From Hawksworthiomyces lignivorus (lineage: Eukaryota; Ascomycota; Sordariomycetes; Ophiostomatales; Ophiostomataceae), in assembly GCA_002917075.1 (NCBI GenBank), contig NTMA01000034.1, forward strand, positions 310,001 through 374,000: 64,000 bases of DNA. Direction: 5' to 3'. Made by a program: the position numbers and the translations under genes. Positions 10,314 through 22,304 of the stretch are shown here, in pieces. Numbering within the stretch: position 1 is the stretch's first letter; every line of letters begins with the position of its first letter. The notes below the pieces were generated by a model. That model was not told the DNA's origin. It did not search any database and saw only the letters and a program-made list of their open reading frames with translations.

Positions 10314-12186
10314 ATGCATGCGAACGAATGTTGGGCTTGCAGAGGTACTTTCCCCTGCCTCTTATCGTTTGAGTGGCTGCGCTACTTACTTATGCACTTA
10401 CAGACTCCAGAGCCGTTTGCAACGGCGCACGCCCGCATTGTTCTAGGTGTGCTAAGTCTAATAGATCTTGTCAGTATGGGTTGCGATTGTCGTGGCCGAA
10501 GGCATCCAACACAAGACGGAGCTTGACCTATCACATTCAGGAGAATGTTGGAACTGCAAAACGCATCTCCCAAACGAGCTTTGTAAATGCGACGTCCTGG
10601 GATATTCAGCTCCATCACTACCTGCAGATGAATAAAGGTTAACTCTCTAGCGGAATGTGCTTATTATGTCTATCAACTGACTAATGCTCCGGAGATAGGG
10701 CTTGGCAGCTACCAAAGATTTGCCTTCCAGAGACTCGATCTGCCGATGGCACTACCATGGCTCCCAATCAACCTTGGTTATGAAGAAAGAGAACTTCTTA
10801 ACCACTGTAAGTATAGTACTCGAATTTTGTAGAATTCATTCAAGCTAATACTCCCAGTTGTCTGCACAGCATCTTCCACACTGGCTATTTTCGAGCATGA
10901 TAAGGACGACGTCTTGGGCCTTTTGGTGCGACTTGCTCTTTTAGATAGTTCCCCATCTTCAATAGCTGTGCTACAATCGGCGCTGGCGCTTTCATCGTTT
11001 CACCGGCATGGTCTGCAAGCAGCTGCTTTTCGGTTCAAAGCGGGCGCACTTCGTACACTGGTCACATCTTGCACCCCTTCTACTGAAAGTCTCACGACAA
11101 TTCAACATATAGCGGCTAACATGATACTATGCCACCTAGAGGTATGTTCGAGCCTTGAGCCTACGTATTCGTTAATAGATACTGACCGATGCTGAAGATG
11201 CTCGGGGTGCCAAATACGACATCTCTGTGGTTCTGTAAGTGACCTACGGTTCACCATATCAATGTCTCGTGATGGCCTGTAACGAGAGATGTGGTTTTAT
11301 CCTTCTGACATTGCTAAACTATATTTCGCACTTTAGGCCATTTAAGTGAAGCTAAATATTTAATCGATATCGCAAGTGTTGAAAACCAATATTTGAAAAG
11401 CGGGTTTTCCAAACTCCTAGAGTGGGTAGAATATCACATGGTCATGAGCCGGTTCAGCATCCGACACTGGTATATAAAAGAAGGGTCTATTAGAGGAGTT
11501 AAGAGTTTCGCGCCTGTGGATCAGGGTACTTGCCAGTTACGGAAAGTTAGTCGGAAGAATATGAAAATTCATGCCTTCGTCGTTAATCTGACATGATTTA
11601 GGTCAAAAGCGTATCGTTCTGCTCACATGAAATTTTTCGATATTTACATATTATGTTCGAGACGATTCGACAGCCGACAGACTCTCTATACCACAATGAC
11701 GAATACGAAAATTCTTTACGGTGCCTTGAAAGCAGGATAAGCAATATTATCCTGCCGGAATCAGAGAGTACTTCGAATACCGTGTCCAGCACCAGCACAA
11801 CTTGGATAGCTACAATAGAGCTTTTTAAGCTCGCAGCTCTAATTTACCTTGAGAGAGCATCGCGGAACTTTTCAGGAACCTCCCCTCAGGTTGATGCGAT
11901 GGTCGAGAGGGCGCATGTGCTTCTCAGTGAATTTGAGGCTTTCACTCCGGCCTTTCCATTACTAATTATTGGATGCGAGGCTCGAACAGATGAACAGAGA
12001 ATACTAGTTCTTGAGCATATTGGAAAAGCAATGAAGATGTCGAGTTTAAAAAGCTTGCACGAACTACAAAGCATTCTCCTGCAGATATGGATCCAAGATG
12101 ATCTCGCTCTTGGTTATGAGCTAGGCTACTGGAATAGGCTGGAAGCTGTGATAACCTCTTATCAGATTATGCCAAGTTTTGTCTAA
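10314..12186 (+). CDS. Zn2Cys6 transcription factor, acr-2-like, 7 exons
   Basis: Seven exons: 10314-10344, 10404-10637, 10699-10806, 10858-11141, 11198-11234, 11337-11545 and 11602-12186. They sum to 1488 nt (495 residues). The first intron cuts the zinc cluster after its second cysteine. Once spliced, cysteines 6, 9, 16, 23, 26 and 33 fit C-x2-C-x6-C-x6-C-x2-C-x6-C, followed by YGLRLSWP, the acr-2-type motif. The linker after the second cysteine reads RDSRAV and lacks most of the basic residues usually found there, which may weaken or change DNA binding. The remainder (IFEHDKDDVLGLL, ALALSSFHRHG, MLGVPNTTSLWFC and VEYHMVMSRFSIRHW) is typical Fungal_trans_2 middle homology. The exon 2 to exon 3 junction uses a GTTAAC donor and is the least certain. 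It is paired with the divergent dehydrogenase. Confidence 0.8.
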
Positions 12187-15100
12187 TATAACAAGTTCTC
12201 ATGAACATGATAGGTAATAGTAGCTATACCTATACAATACACATCAACTTATTCTAGCAAGCTGGGATTCTGAAGTCTTAAGGATAAGCAGCCGTCAGAT
12301 TATGCTACTGGATCAAGGGCCAGTATTGCTTTTGCTCACCCTCTAGCTTCCTGATGCGCTCCGACAAAGCCTTGCTGCTTGAAAGGATCAAGCACTATGG
12401 AATTCCCTCGTGGAGTAGGGCCTCAGTTTCTGGTCAAATCTCGTGCTATGGGTTTGAGTCTGGACCCTCAAAGGCGGGAGTAGACATAGTGGTCTATGAA
12501 AGCGGCTGATGAGCTATGGCGAGATTGAAGCTGATGACTGCGTCGTATCCGAAGGTATGGTCTAGTTAGTGATCTTTGATCGATACTCGGCGACGATCAA
12601 CACAGAGAGGCCCTTTAATACATGCTGCAAGGCTTATGCTATGGTGTTAGGTGCTAATGTTGAAGGCTACGTGGACCACATTGAGTTTCATAGACCTGAG
12701 GAGTCGTATAAATGTTAATTCCCCAAGGCGTGATCGTACGATTATGGTAGGAATAGAGTGATTGTGTCTTCGTTCCTTGAGTAACGACTCGAAAGTGATA
12801 GCTAGTTTCGACATGTTGGGGTCAGTGTTACTGAAGTATTGGCCGCTGCAGACAGCGCACACTCGGTGTTTACTTCCAAAGACTGGGCTTTGTCCTAGTA
12901 TCTATAATGGGCCAGCTGGAACAAACTGAGTTAAACTATCATCGTGCAGGAAATTATATACTGCATGTACTCTTTGAATAAATTCTTTACAAGAGATTGA
13001 TGTATCGGTTGTGCTTGGCTTTTGCAAGGTTTCATTTTCAGTATATGGAACATTTACTTTTTAAAATCTTATAAAATTGGCACATATAAATGCATCTCTC
13101 AGATATTGCTAATTCGTGGCTGCGACCACGGTACTTGACGAGTACATCATAGACGAATATTACATTTGATATCCAGCAAAAGTTAATACATATTAATTTT
13201 TTTTTCATACCCCTACAGCTATTATGTTAGGTTCATAATGTCCCCACGGCTTCGCTCTATGTGCGCAGCACGTAAATAAGCTAGTTTTCTCAGATAGGGA
13301 TAAAAATGTCTGAAGTCGGCACTCTTAGGTGGTGGTGGGATTGCTCTTACGTATTTCCTTACGTGCTGAGTCGTACCGCCTTGACTATCTAATACACACA
13401 TTTCTCATCCTAGAGAATCCTCGAGGGAGTATGATTCAAGCTTAAAGTTTCTTGCAGCATTCACATTTTTAAAAGGTAAACTTCAAATTTTAAGTCACAT
13501 CATAGATGTGGAGACAAGGCTATGAGCATCCTCGCAAGGCACCACGCGAATGAAATACCGGCGAATTGTCTAGATACGAATACGAGAAAATACGTCACGC
13601 TATTAACCAATTGGAGGAGTAAGAGGACATATTTCGCTAATTTCATCATGACACAAGATAATCGCGGGTAATTGACTATGTATTTCGTCGATATGCCGCA
13701 GTTAGATCACGAACTTAGCATTTGAAGTTACATTATCTACACTATATTAACGTTGATACGTCTTATGCTCTATACCTCTTTCCTCATCGAAGCATTAAGT
13801 CGTATTTTTATCTTTTCATGCTTCAGACCGTGGCCAATATAATTAGCCACCTTATTGTCTAGTGAATGGCCATTATTTTTGACACCGGTCGTCGAGGAAC
13901 TGATGCAGCCAATACCTACGCATTCCTATCTTCTCATGATATCAAAAATAAATTTTGAACTTACGGCTACAGCTTCATGAGAAAGTAAGATGGCCACAAC
14001 GCACGTCGAACTCATAAGGCTCCCCTTAACTGGCGCACTAACAATGTTTTTAGCAGGATTTCGCTGAAATTTTTATGTAAACTGCGGGAAAAGTTCGGGA
14101 TTAAATGAAAATATTCTCAGACACGCTTACATAGTACGAGCTCGCACTATCCGAAGACTCGGATTTAGTGTCTCTGAATAAATAGTTCGGTTTGAAAATT
14201 TTGTGAAAAATCTGCCATAAAGAACACTAGTGTCCAACTCCTAAAACTAAGAAAACCTTCCAAGCAAGATAATCAGGTCTTTGTGGCTCTTTTGTTGAGC
14301 TGTAGCTTCTCATCAGCGTCTACATAGGTACGGATGTTGAGCAGAGTTCGAAGGGGAGTTAGATGACAATGAGGCTTAGCTCTTATTTATCTCAAAACCA
14401 ATGAGAGGCTCTTTGCTGTTCGCCAAAAATTGACAATAGAGTATTGGTGTGCCGAGGTACAATCAGGAAAAACGTCGAGATTTCTAACCGCAAGTAGAAT
14501 ATACTTGAGAGCACGCGAGTTGGAAAGGTGTGAACTGTTTGAAATGTATGTACGTTGTCAAATCACTCGGTCCTTGGGCAAGTGGGTTCAAACTTGTAAA
14601 AATCAAAGAATTGGTTATTACGTGTCCTGGCTACTAAAAATTTCTAACTGCACATCCCCAAAATTTCCCCTTTTTGATTTGGCCAAAGCTGGTCAATTTG
14701 CTGACTAAAACAATCTCGCAGTCCACAAGGACGCCACTCGTCAGGAACAAACCCATTTTTCACTACAATGGCCACCAAAGCGATCTCCATGTGCCAGCTA
14801 GGCGACCCAAACTATCTTAATCTCATTGTAGAATTTTGTTTCCACGATGGATCACTCGGATAATCATGTCCGTACTGTTAATTGCACTTCGATGGCTATT
14901 CAAACGGTGAGAGATATTCGAAGTATCAGTATCAATCCTAATTGTCTTGTCAAGGGGCTCACGCAATAGAAGGAAAAAAAGAAAAAAGGAAGGCAGCAAA
15001 GAAGGAAGCAAGCAAAAGCCAAGCTTTCTTTAGCTAGATAGCTAAGTCGATCTCTGTGTTGCGGATGGACCGGATCGAAAACTGGCCAGTGGAGACGTCC

Positions 15101-15900
15101 AAAAATCCCTGCATCCGTCCTATCCTTGGACCCCACATTCGGATGCCGCTCAGCCGCTTGCGACACACGACATGTTATTCCCATCATGCCCGGACTCGCT
15201 GTATTCTAATGCTCTTTGTCCCGTTTCCTCTGTTATATGCGTCTTCATTTCCTCATATTCAGCTAAGCGAAAACGACAAGATCTAACGGACTAACTAGGA
15301 GATCTAGAAGCAAGGCGGAAACAGAAATCTTAATGCCATAACTTTCCGCAGTTCCCATCAGGGGCAAATTTGTAAACGGACCTGCATGAGAGAGAAGGAA
15401 GGCAATGGCCGAAGGCGAGGAGCAGAGCTGCCGCAGACAAGCACATAGCGAGCCGAGACTAACATGCGAACCCACCCGGCGGCAGTTTATCAGGTACGCC
15501 CTCATTCTAATCAAACCTGGGACATGGGCCGTACATGGCCATCGGGCAAAATCGAAGTAGAGAAAACTGATAGCGTCAATTAAATGGAGACTAATACCGG
15601 AATCGGATGGAACGGCCTTCGCGTCTCGCTTCTTCACTTGCTCCGAGTGAGGCCTTTTCTGCTAGGGCAATCAAAACAGAACTAGGTCAACGATTCTACA
15701 TATAATAGATATAATGGGATTCATGCCCTGTAGCAATTCTATCGTATTTCTGTTTCTTCCGCCATTTGTCGTTTTCCGAGGCTCAATCTTCGTCGTGTTA
15801 GCTCGTGGACAATGGAGGAGTAGCCACGCTGTAGCTGTTGTCGCTGTTGCTGCCACTTACCACACCTTCCTAACGTCATCATTATCCTACTTCGCTTTAC
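12187..15900. other. 3.7-kb gene-poor region
   Basis: No intact gene recognised. Around 12300-12870 the minus strand has short coding-like pieces: an open frame of 71 codons at 12862-12647, and a lysine/glutamate-rich segment ending at a stop near 12327 (SERIRKLEGEQKQYW). They could be remnants of a regulator or a mobile element, but I cannot assign them. From 13000 to 14800 the DNA is AT-rich with no structure I can name. From 15000 to 15900 it becomes more balanced and is probably the promoter region of the H+-ATPase gene. Confidence 0.5.
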
Positions 15901-15908
15901 TATAAATA
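15901..15908 (+). promoter_or_regulatory. TATA box of H+-ATPase gene
   Basis: TATAAATA lies 69-76 bases before the ATG at 15977. A pyrimidine-rich stretch with a T run follows at about 15930-15950, as is common at the transcription start of highly expressed fungal genes. Confidence 0.6.
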
Positions 15909-15976
15909 TTTCACCGTCATTTTCAACTCGTTTTTTTTTTCTTTGAAGTTGTTTGCGCCTTCTCAGCCTAGACAAG

Positions 15977-18900
15977 ATGCTCCGGTCAAATCGCAACAAC
16001 GCCGACGAGAAAGATGTCGAGGCCCACGGAAGCAGCAGTGGTTCAAATAGCGGCGCCGCGCTTTTAGATCCTGTTGCCGATATTGGTGAATACCCGGCAC
16101 TAGACCGCTATGTCAGTCTTTACCAGGGGGATGGTGCTCATGGTGCGGGGTCAAACGATAACAACGGCAAGAACAAAGGCAAAGCCAAGAGCTGGTGGCA
16201 GTTCTGGAAGAGCTCGGAAGAAGTGACATCTGATCAGCCTGCCGCCAGCACGGGCTCTGAGATTCCCGAAACATGGACCGACACCGACATTCGTACTGGT
16301 CTGTCCAATGCGGACATCGAGGAGCGTCGTCGGCGTGTTGGCTGGAATGAGCTTGTGGCAGAGAAGGTTAACCCCTTCTATCAATTCATCACATACTTTA
16401 TGGGTCCCATCTTGTATGTCATGGAGGTAGCTGCGCTTCTGGCTGTAGGCCTCAACGACTGGATCGACTTCGGTGTCATTCTCGGTATTTTGTTTCTTAA
16501 CGCTTTCGTCGGCTTCTACCAGGAAAAGCAGGCTGCCGATGTCGTGGCCAGTCTCAAGGGTGACATCGCCATGCGTACTACCGTCGTTCGTGGAGGAACG
16601 GAGCAGAACATCTTGGCACGTGAGCTTGTGCCTGGTGACATTGTCATCATCCAAGAAGGCGACACTGTCCCAGGCGATGCTCGTATCATCTGCGACTATA
16701 GCCGTCCCGAAGATTTTGAAATCTACAAGCAGCTGAAGGCCGAGGACAGCTTCGCTAACGACGACGACGACGAAATTGAGAACGACGAAGCGGCCAACAC
16801 GCACGAAAACGGAACTCACACTGGCGGCCTCGTGCCCAACTACCGCAGCACCTCACTGGTGGCCGTGGACCAGTCCGCCATTACGGGCGAGTCGTTGGCT
16901 GTCGACAAGTACATGGGCGACGTTGTCTACTACACGACAGGTTGCAAGCGTGGACAGGCATACGCTGTGGTGCTGGCGACGGCCAAGAAGTCGTTCGTCG
17001 GCCGCACGGCCGACCTTGTTCAGGGTGCCAAGGACCAAGGCCACTTCAAGGCCGTCATGAACAGCATCGGAACCGCTCTCCTGGTTTTAGTCATGTTCTG
17101 GATTCTGGTCGCTTGGATCGGCGGCTTCTACCACCACCTCAAGATTGCCGAGCCCGGATCGCAGAACCTGCTCCACTATGCTCTTGTGCTCTTCATCATT
17201 GGCGTGCCTGTCGGTCTGCCCGTCGTGACCACCACCACTCTGGCCGTCGGCGCTGCCTATCTTGCAAAGCAGAAGGCCATCGTCCAGAAGCTGACGGCCA
17301 TTGAGTCTCTTGCCGTAAGTGCTACTATATTGTTTTGTATTTCTGTTTTTGCTTTCTTTTTGCTGACTAGTTTCAGGGCGTCGACATTCTCTGCTCGGAT
17401 AAGACTGGCACTCTGACGGCCAACAAGCTGAGTATCCGCGAGCCATTTGTCTCCGAGGGCCAAGATGTCAACTGGATGATGGCTGTCGCTGCGCTTGCCT
17501 CTTCACACAATCTCAAATCGCTGGATCCCATCGATAAGGTCACTATCTTGACGCTGAAGCGCTATCCCAAGGCACGTGAAATCCTGCGCCAGGGCTGGGT
17601 CACTGACAAGTTCTCCCCCTTCGACCCTGTTTCCAAGCGAATCACTGCTGAGGTGCACCTGGGCTCGGACCGTTATATCTGCGCCAAGGGTGCTCCGCGG
17701 GCCATTCTCAAACTAGCCAACTCGTCCCAGGAACTGAGTGACATGTACCGTGACAAGGCTTCCGAGTTCGCTCGCCGTGGCTTCCGATCCCTTGGCGTTG
17801 CCGTCAAGAAAAACGACGAGGACTGGACTCTCCTAGGTCTGCTCTCCATGTTCGACCCCCCTCGGGAGGATACCGCCCAGACCATCATCGAGGCCGGCCA
17901 GCTTGGTGTACCTGTGAAGATGCTGACAGGTGACGCCATTGCTATTGCCAAAGAGACGTGCAAGATGCTGTCGCTAGGTACGAAGGTGTACAATTCTGAG
18001 CGGCTCATGCATGGTGGTCTCGGTGGTAGCATGCAGCACGATCTCGTGGAGCGCGCAGACGGCTTTGCAGAAGTGTTCCCGGAGCACAAGTACACGGTCG
18101 TCGAGATGCTGCAGCAGCGTGGCCATCTTACTGCTATGACTGGTGACGGTGTCAACGATGCGCCGTCGCTCAAGAAGGCTGACTGCGGTATTGCTGTTGA
18201 AGGCGCGTCCGAGGCCGCCCAGGCTGCAGCCGATATTGTGTTCCTCGCTCCCGGTCTGAGCACCATTGTGTTGGCTATCAAGACGGCGCGCCAGATCTTC
18301 CAGCGCATGAAGGCCTACGTTCAGTACCGCATTGCCCTCTGTCTGCACCTTGAAATCTACCTCACACTGTCTATGGTTATTATCAACGAGACCATCACGG
18401 TCGACCTGGTCGTCTTTATTGCGCTGTTTGCCGATCTGGCAACCATTGCCGTCGCCTACGACAATGCGCACTGGGAGCCGCGTCCGGTCGAGTGGCAGCT
18501 GCCTAAGATCTGGGTCATCAGCGTGATTCTCGGCGCTCTCTTGGCTGCGGGTACCTGGATCCTGCGCGGCACTATGTACTTGCCTAGCGGTGGCGTCGTG
18601 CAAAACTTTGGTTCCATCCAGGAAATCCTCTTCCTCGAGGTTGCCCTAACTGAGAATTGGCTCATCTTTATCACACGCGGCGGCAAGACCTGGCCGTCTT
18701 TCCAGCTAGTAGCCGCCATCCTGGCTGTGGACGCTTTGGCTACCCTCTTCTGTCTCTTCGGCTGGCTATCAGGCGACCCCGAGGTTGACACGCCTCTGGA
18801 TGTCTGGCACCAGCGCGAGGACGGTTGGACTGATATCGTGACCGTCGTCGTCGTGTGGGGCTATTCCATTGGTGTTACTGTCTTCATTGCCATTGTCTAC

Positions 18901-19086
18901 ATTCTACTCAACCACTGGCCCTGGCTGAATGACCTTGGTCGCAAGAACCGCAACCATAAGGATACTATGGTTGAGAACGTCCTTGGCCAACTTCAGAAGC
19001 TTGCTTTCGAGCACGAAACGGACAGTAGCGGCAAAGACCGCTACATTCTCGTTGAGAAGGGAGCCGACGACGAGGAAGACATCTAA
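15977..19086 (+). CDS. pma1: Plasma-membrane H+-ATPase (P3A type)
   Basis: Two exons, 15977-17314 and 17377-19086, with a 62-nt intron. The product is 1015 residues, slightly longer than typical fungal Pma1 (about 920-1000). It pumps protons out at the plasma membrane and drives secondary transport. Motifs in order: AITGES in the actuator domain (about 302), IIGVPVGLPVVTTTTLAVGA in the fourth membrane segment, the phosphorylated Asp454 in CSDKTGTLT immediately after the intron, KGAP in the nucleotide domain, MLTGD (about 628), MTGDGVNDAPS (about 701) and ALFADLATIAVAYDNAH. The intron falls exactly before GVDILCSDKTG. Odd points: an acidic insert (DDDDEIENDE) between residues about 262 and 272, and leucine instead of the usual aspartate in APGLSTIVxAIK. 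The gene is G+C-rich with a polished codon choice, fitting high expression. Whether it is the main pump or a paralogue is open. Confidence 0.93.
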
Positions 19087-19763
19087 GCAGCTTAGACGCA
19101 ACTGTCATAGGTTCAATCAAAATTAAGGCTGCGCAGAGTAGAGCAGTGAATGCAGAATAGGGGGTTGAAGAGACCAAAACCAGGACGAGCTTCGGAGTGT
19201 GAAACTCGTGTTGGGCTCTCTGGCCGAGATTACTAGCTATTATAAAACTTAAAAATTCAGAAAACACTGTGTATTTATTGTACGGATAGAATAAATTTTA
19301 ATAGACTATTGTAACAATTCATCTAAATATAAATAAAGGCTATAGGTGCGGTTTTGGCTCTGTGCAACTATTGCAATGGCCAACTAACGTTAAAAAAAGG
19401 CAAAAATTATCCTAGCGAATTTGGGTAACTCGTATTGATATGAGCCTTAAGCTTTCTTGTCAACGGAGTGCCTTGTTGCATCTGGATTCACCACAGCATA
19501 GTTAATCTACAACTTATCCATGGAGGCAGGGACAAATGACCTATTTTACATACAGCTTCGACTTCTCTTCTGAAGATTTTGGCGGGTTGTCGACAGGCTT
19601 AGAACATTACTAGATAAGCCTCACCTTGCACAATTTGACTGAAATATCCAGAGACATGTTATCGAATAAAACTACGAGTCGCCTTGTATCTGGATCATAA
19701 AGAGATGCAAAGATCTAAATTAAACAAAGTAGATGAAGTACTTATGAGGAGCTACCAAAACTG
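19087..19763. other. Convergent 3' intergenic region
   Basis: 3' flanks of the H+-ATPase gene and the convergent regulator. It is AT-rich after 19240. No gene seen. Confidence 0.4.
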
Positions 19764-21790
19764 TTACGATGTCATGCTCTCGTAAATCAAAAGCTCAGAT
19801 ATGTCTTCAATTGACCAAGAGACTGGAATCATTGCCCAATCAGAGCTGCCTGTATCTGGAAAGAGATAACCAGATTTTGCTTCTAGCGTTTCCTGTGACG
19901 TCAAATGACTAGGGTGGCACCGAATTCCCGGCGAATATTTACGCTGGACGTGAAGTTTTCCAAGGAGTGGCACGAATAACACAACATACTCTTCTTCAAG
20001 GCCAAGTTCCTCTTTTCTTAGGAGCCTAATCAATGCATGGAGACCCAGAAATGTCTCTCTGCCAAGCCCGGATTGTGAAAGTTCCAGATTTTGCTCGATA
20101 GCCCGAAGAACTCTAGCGATCAGATCCATGCTGCCGTGGTCTGTGTCCACCTGTAACGGAGTATTCTCATCAGATCTCTTATTATGACCTAAGGTGGGGT
20201 ATTCCACCAGAAGCAGAACGACAGTTGCCGTGAACACCTGTAGATCCATGACTCGGTGGATGAAAAAACCATGTGGAAGTAGATTGTTTAAAATTAGATA
20301 GTCTCCAAGAATAGCATGACAGGCCCTCTTGCAGGCGACACTGTTATGAATTGGTTGTATATATCGGTCCTGCCGGACCACCAAAGGCAAATGGACACGC
20401 ATTTCCACGTAGTGATAGAAGTAATGCATCAATTGCTCGGACAGAGAACAACTTGAGAAGTCAAGCCATAAGTCCGGAGGAAGCAAAGAGCGTACTTCGT
20501 GTAAGCTGTTCTCTAAGTCAGAAACTGTATCCTGAAGCCGTTCTAGAGATATAGCGTTGCTGTGTGTCCCTCTTGGGCCTCCTATGCGAAGAGCAATTTC
20601 TGACACGTGAAGAAGAAATTTACTCGCTGGAGTATGGATGATAAGCGAGGTAGCTTCCATGTCCTGGATGCCATAGTGCTTGGTAGCTGATGGAAACGCG
20701 AGCACCATACTCTGAAATCGCTCAGCGATACAAATGCATCTCCAAAGCATTGGTCCGTGTGCAGTTTCGGCCCAAGGCAAGCCAATCAACTCAGCAGCGG
20801 CTATTGCTCTACGGAGATTAAAGAATCCCTTAGTGAAGTTGCCCCGCGTCAAGTTTCTAACATATATTGGTTATCGATGCCACTGGAGTATATTGCATGG
20901 GTGGTACCAGATCCAAAAAAGCGATGCACTCACAGACGAACCAGAAGAACTGCCGTTTCTATGGCATTCGCTGAAGTCATCAGCTGGTCACAAGGGATCA
21001 CAGCCTTCTCCACTGCAGCGGCCACTAGACGAGAGTAGTCCGAGACGCCATCTTCAGGCCGGCCATTGGACCTTAAACGCAATCGGACACCGGGGTTGTG
21101 TTCGATAGTCAGAGCAATCGTGAGGAGCCACGTGGCGAGCAAAACTGGATCGGTTGTCGGCTGGCTCAATTCTTCATATCGTGACAGCATTTCCTCGCCA
21201 GATTTGACCATTGTAGCCACAGGGAAGATGTCTATTAGGAATGAAAGCCATGCGGATGCCTTACTGGCTATTGATTCTAGATCAGCCTTTAGAGGTATAA
21301 GCGGCCGAAGCGCGGATCGTGCCAGATTGGATAGATGTGATGACTGAGGCGGATATCTATTCTCTGCGATATTCTTAGTCGATATCAGTAGATTATTATT
21401 GAACAGGGCGTCGAGATACAAAGGCCGCGTATGCATAGCAAAATCTGAGTCGAGAGAGCCAACTTCAGATTCATTCGGCTCGCAAACTTCATCGTAGGAT
21501 GCCGACAACTGTGATATATTCTCCAAATTCTGGTTTTCAGGGAAGCTGGGATGTGAAGATAAGATAGCTTTTGTGAGTGTATCAACCTGTTGTTCCAGCT
21601 GTGATACTCGAGTCTGCATAGATTTAACCGGCTTTGATGACGAGGAAGATGAGAGCGTTTGAGGGACACATTGAAGATTTCGTTCTTCGCACCTTCGACA
21701 CGCTTGAATGTTGTCTGGAGTCCAAGCGCATCGAAGCTTACGTCTTCGGCATTCAATGCACGATCGCGTACCTTTCCGGAGTTGGCGCAT
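19764..21790 (-). CDS. Zn2Cys6 transcription factor with central fungal domain
   Basis: Two exons on the minus strand, 21790-20934 and 20856-19764, joined over a 77-nt GT-AG intron. They total 1950 nt, or 649 residues. The N-terminal cluster is SCIECRRRKLRC...ACRRCEERNLQC (cysteines 11, 14, 21, 31, 34 and 41), with a nine-residue spacer between the third and fourth cysteines. A heptad-like stretch (QTRVSQLEQQVDTLTKAIL, about 58-76) follows and should mediate dimerisation. The rest carries the middle homology region, including NLTRGNFTKGFFNLRRAI straight after the intron and LWRCICIAERFQSMVLAFPS. The divergent DUF3112 gene starts 515 bases away. The target genes are unknown. Confidence 0.88.
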
Positions 21791-22304
21791 AATTGGCGAG
21801 TCCGTCGATATTCATCCAAATAACCATGGTAATTGCGTACCTTCTTTATTAAGGATAATAGAACGAAGACTGAAATTAAATTCGGCTCGGTGATGATATC
21901 GTTGTTGTCTCCAACTCTGGGAGGGCAGATCCACAGGCATTTGTCCCGGAATTTTCATTCGTCCGCATTCTACGCCCCAAGTCCCAAAGAAAGCTAGTGT
22001 GGCCCAAAACGTTTCGTGGCAGACATTTAGTATAGTAGCAGCGGCATATATTGGTCCGCGGACATATAACTCGGCCGAAGGTGAGATAGTTAAAAAGAAA
22101 ACAATATAAACGATATAGAAGTGTGTTAGAGAAGATGTATTTTCCCCGTCTATTGTTAAATCGGATAGGTAACTTAATTATTCGTCACTTACTTTACGCC
22201 ATCGTCTCGTACCTGATTCAACCATTAGGTCGATATAACGGCATGTCATTCTCTAATTCGGCCGTGGTAAATTGCCAAACCAATCCAACTGTTGAAACGC
22301 CTCA
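21791..22304. promoter_or_regulatory. Shared divergent promoter, regulator and DUF3112 gene
   Basis: 514 bases between two divergent genes, with several CGG/CCG triplets (for example near 22058-22075), as expected for Zn2Cys6 binding. No clear TATA element was identified. Confidence 0.4.

Noticed and set aside
14846..14880. String GATGGATCACTCGG resembling the start of animal 5.8S rRNA
   Set aside because: The similarity ends after about 14 bases, and the conserved GATGAAGAACG that should follow is absent.
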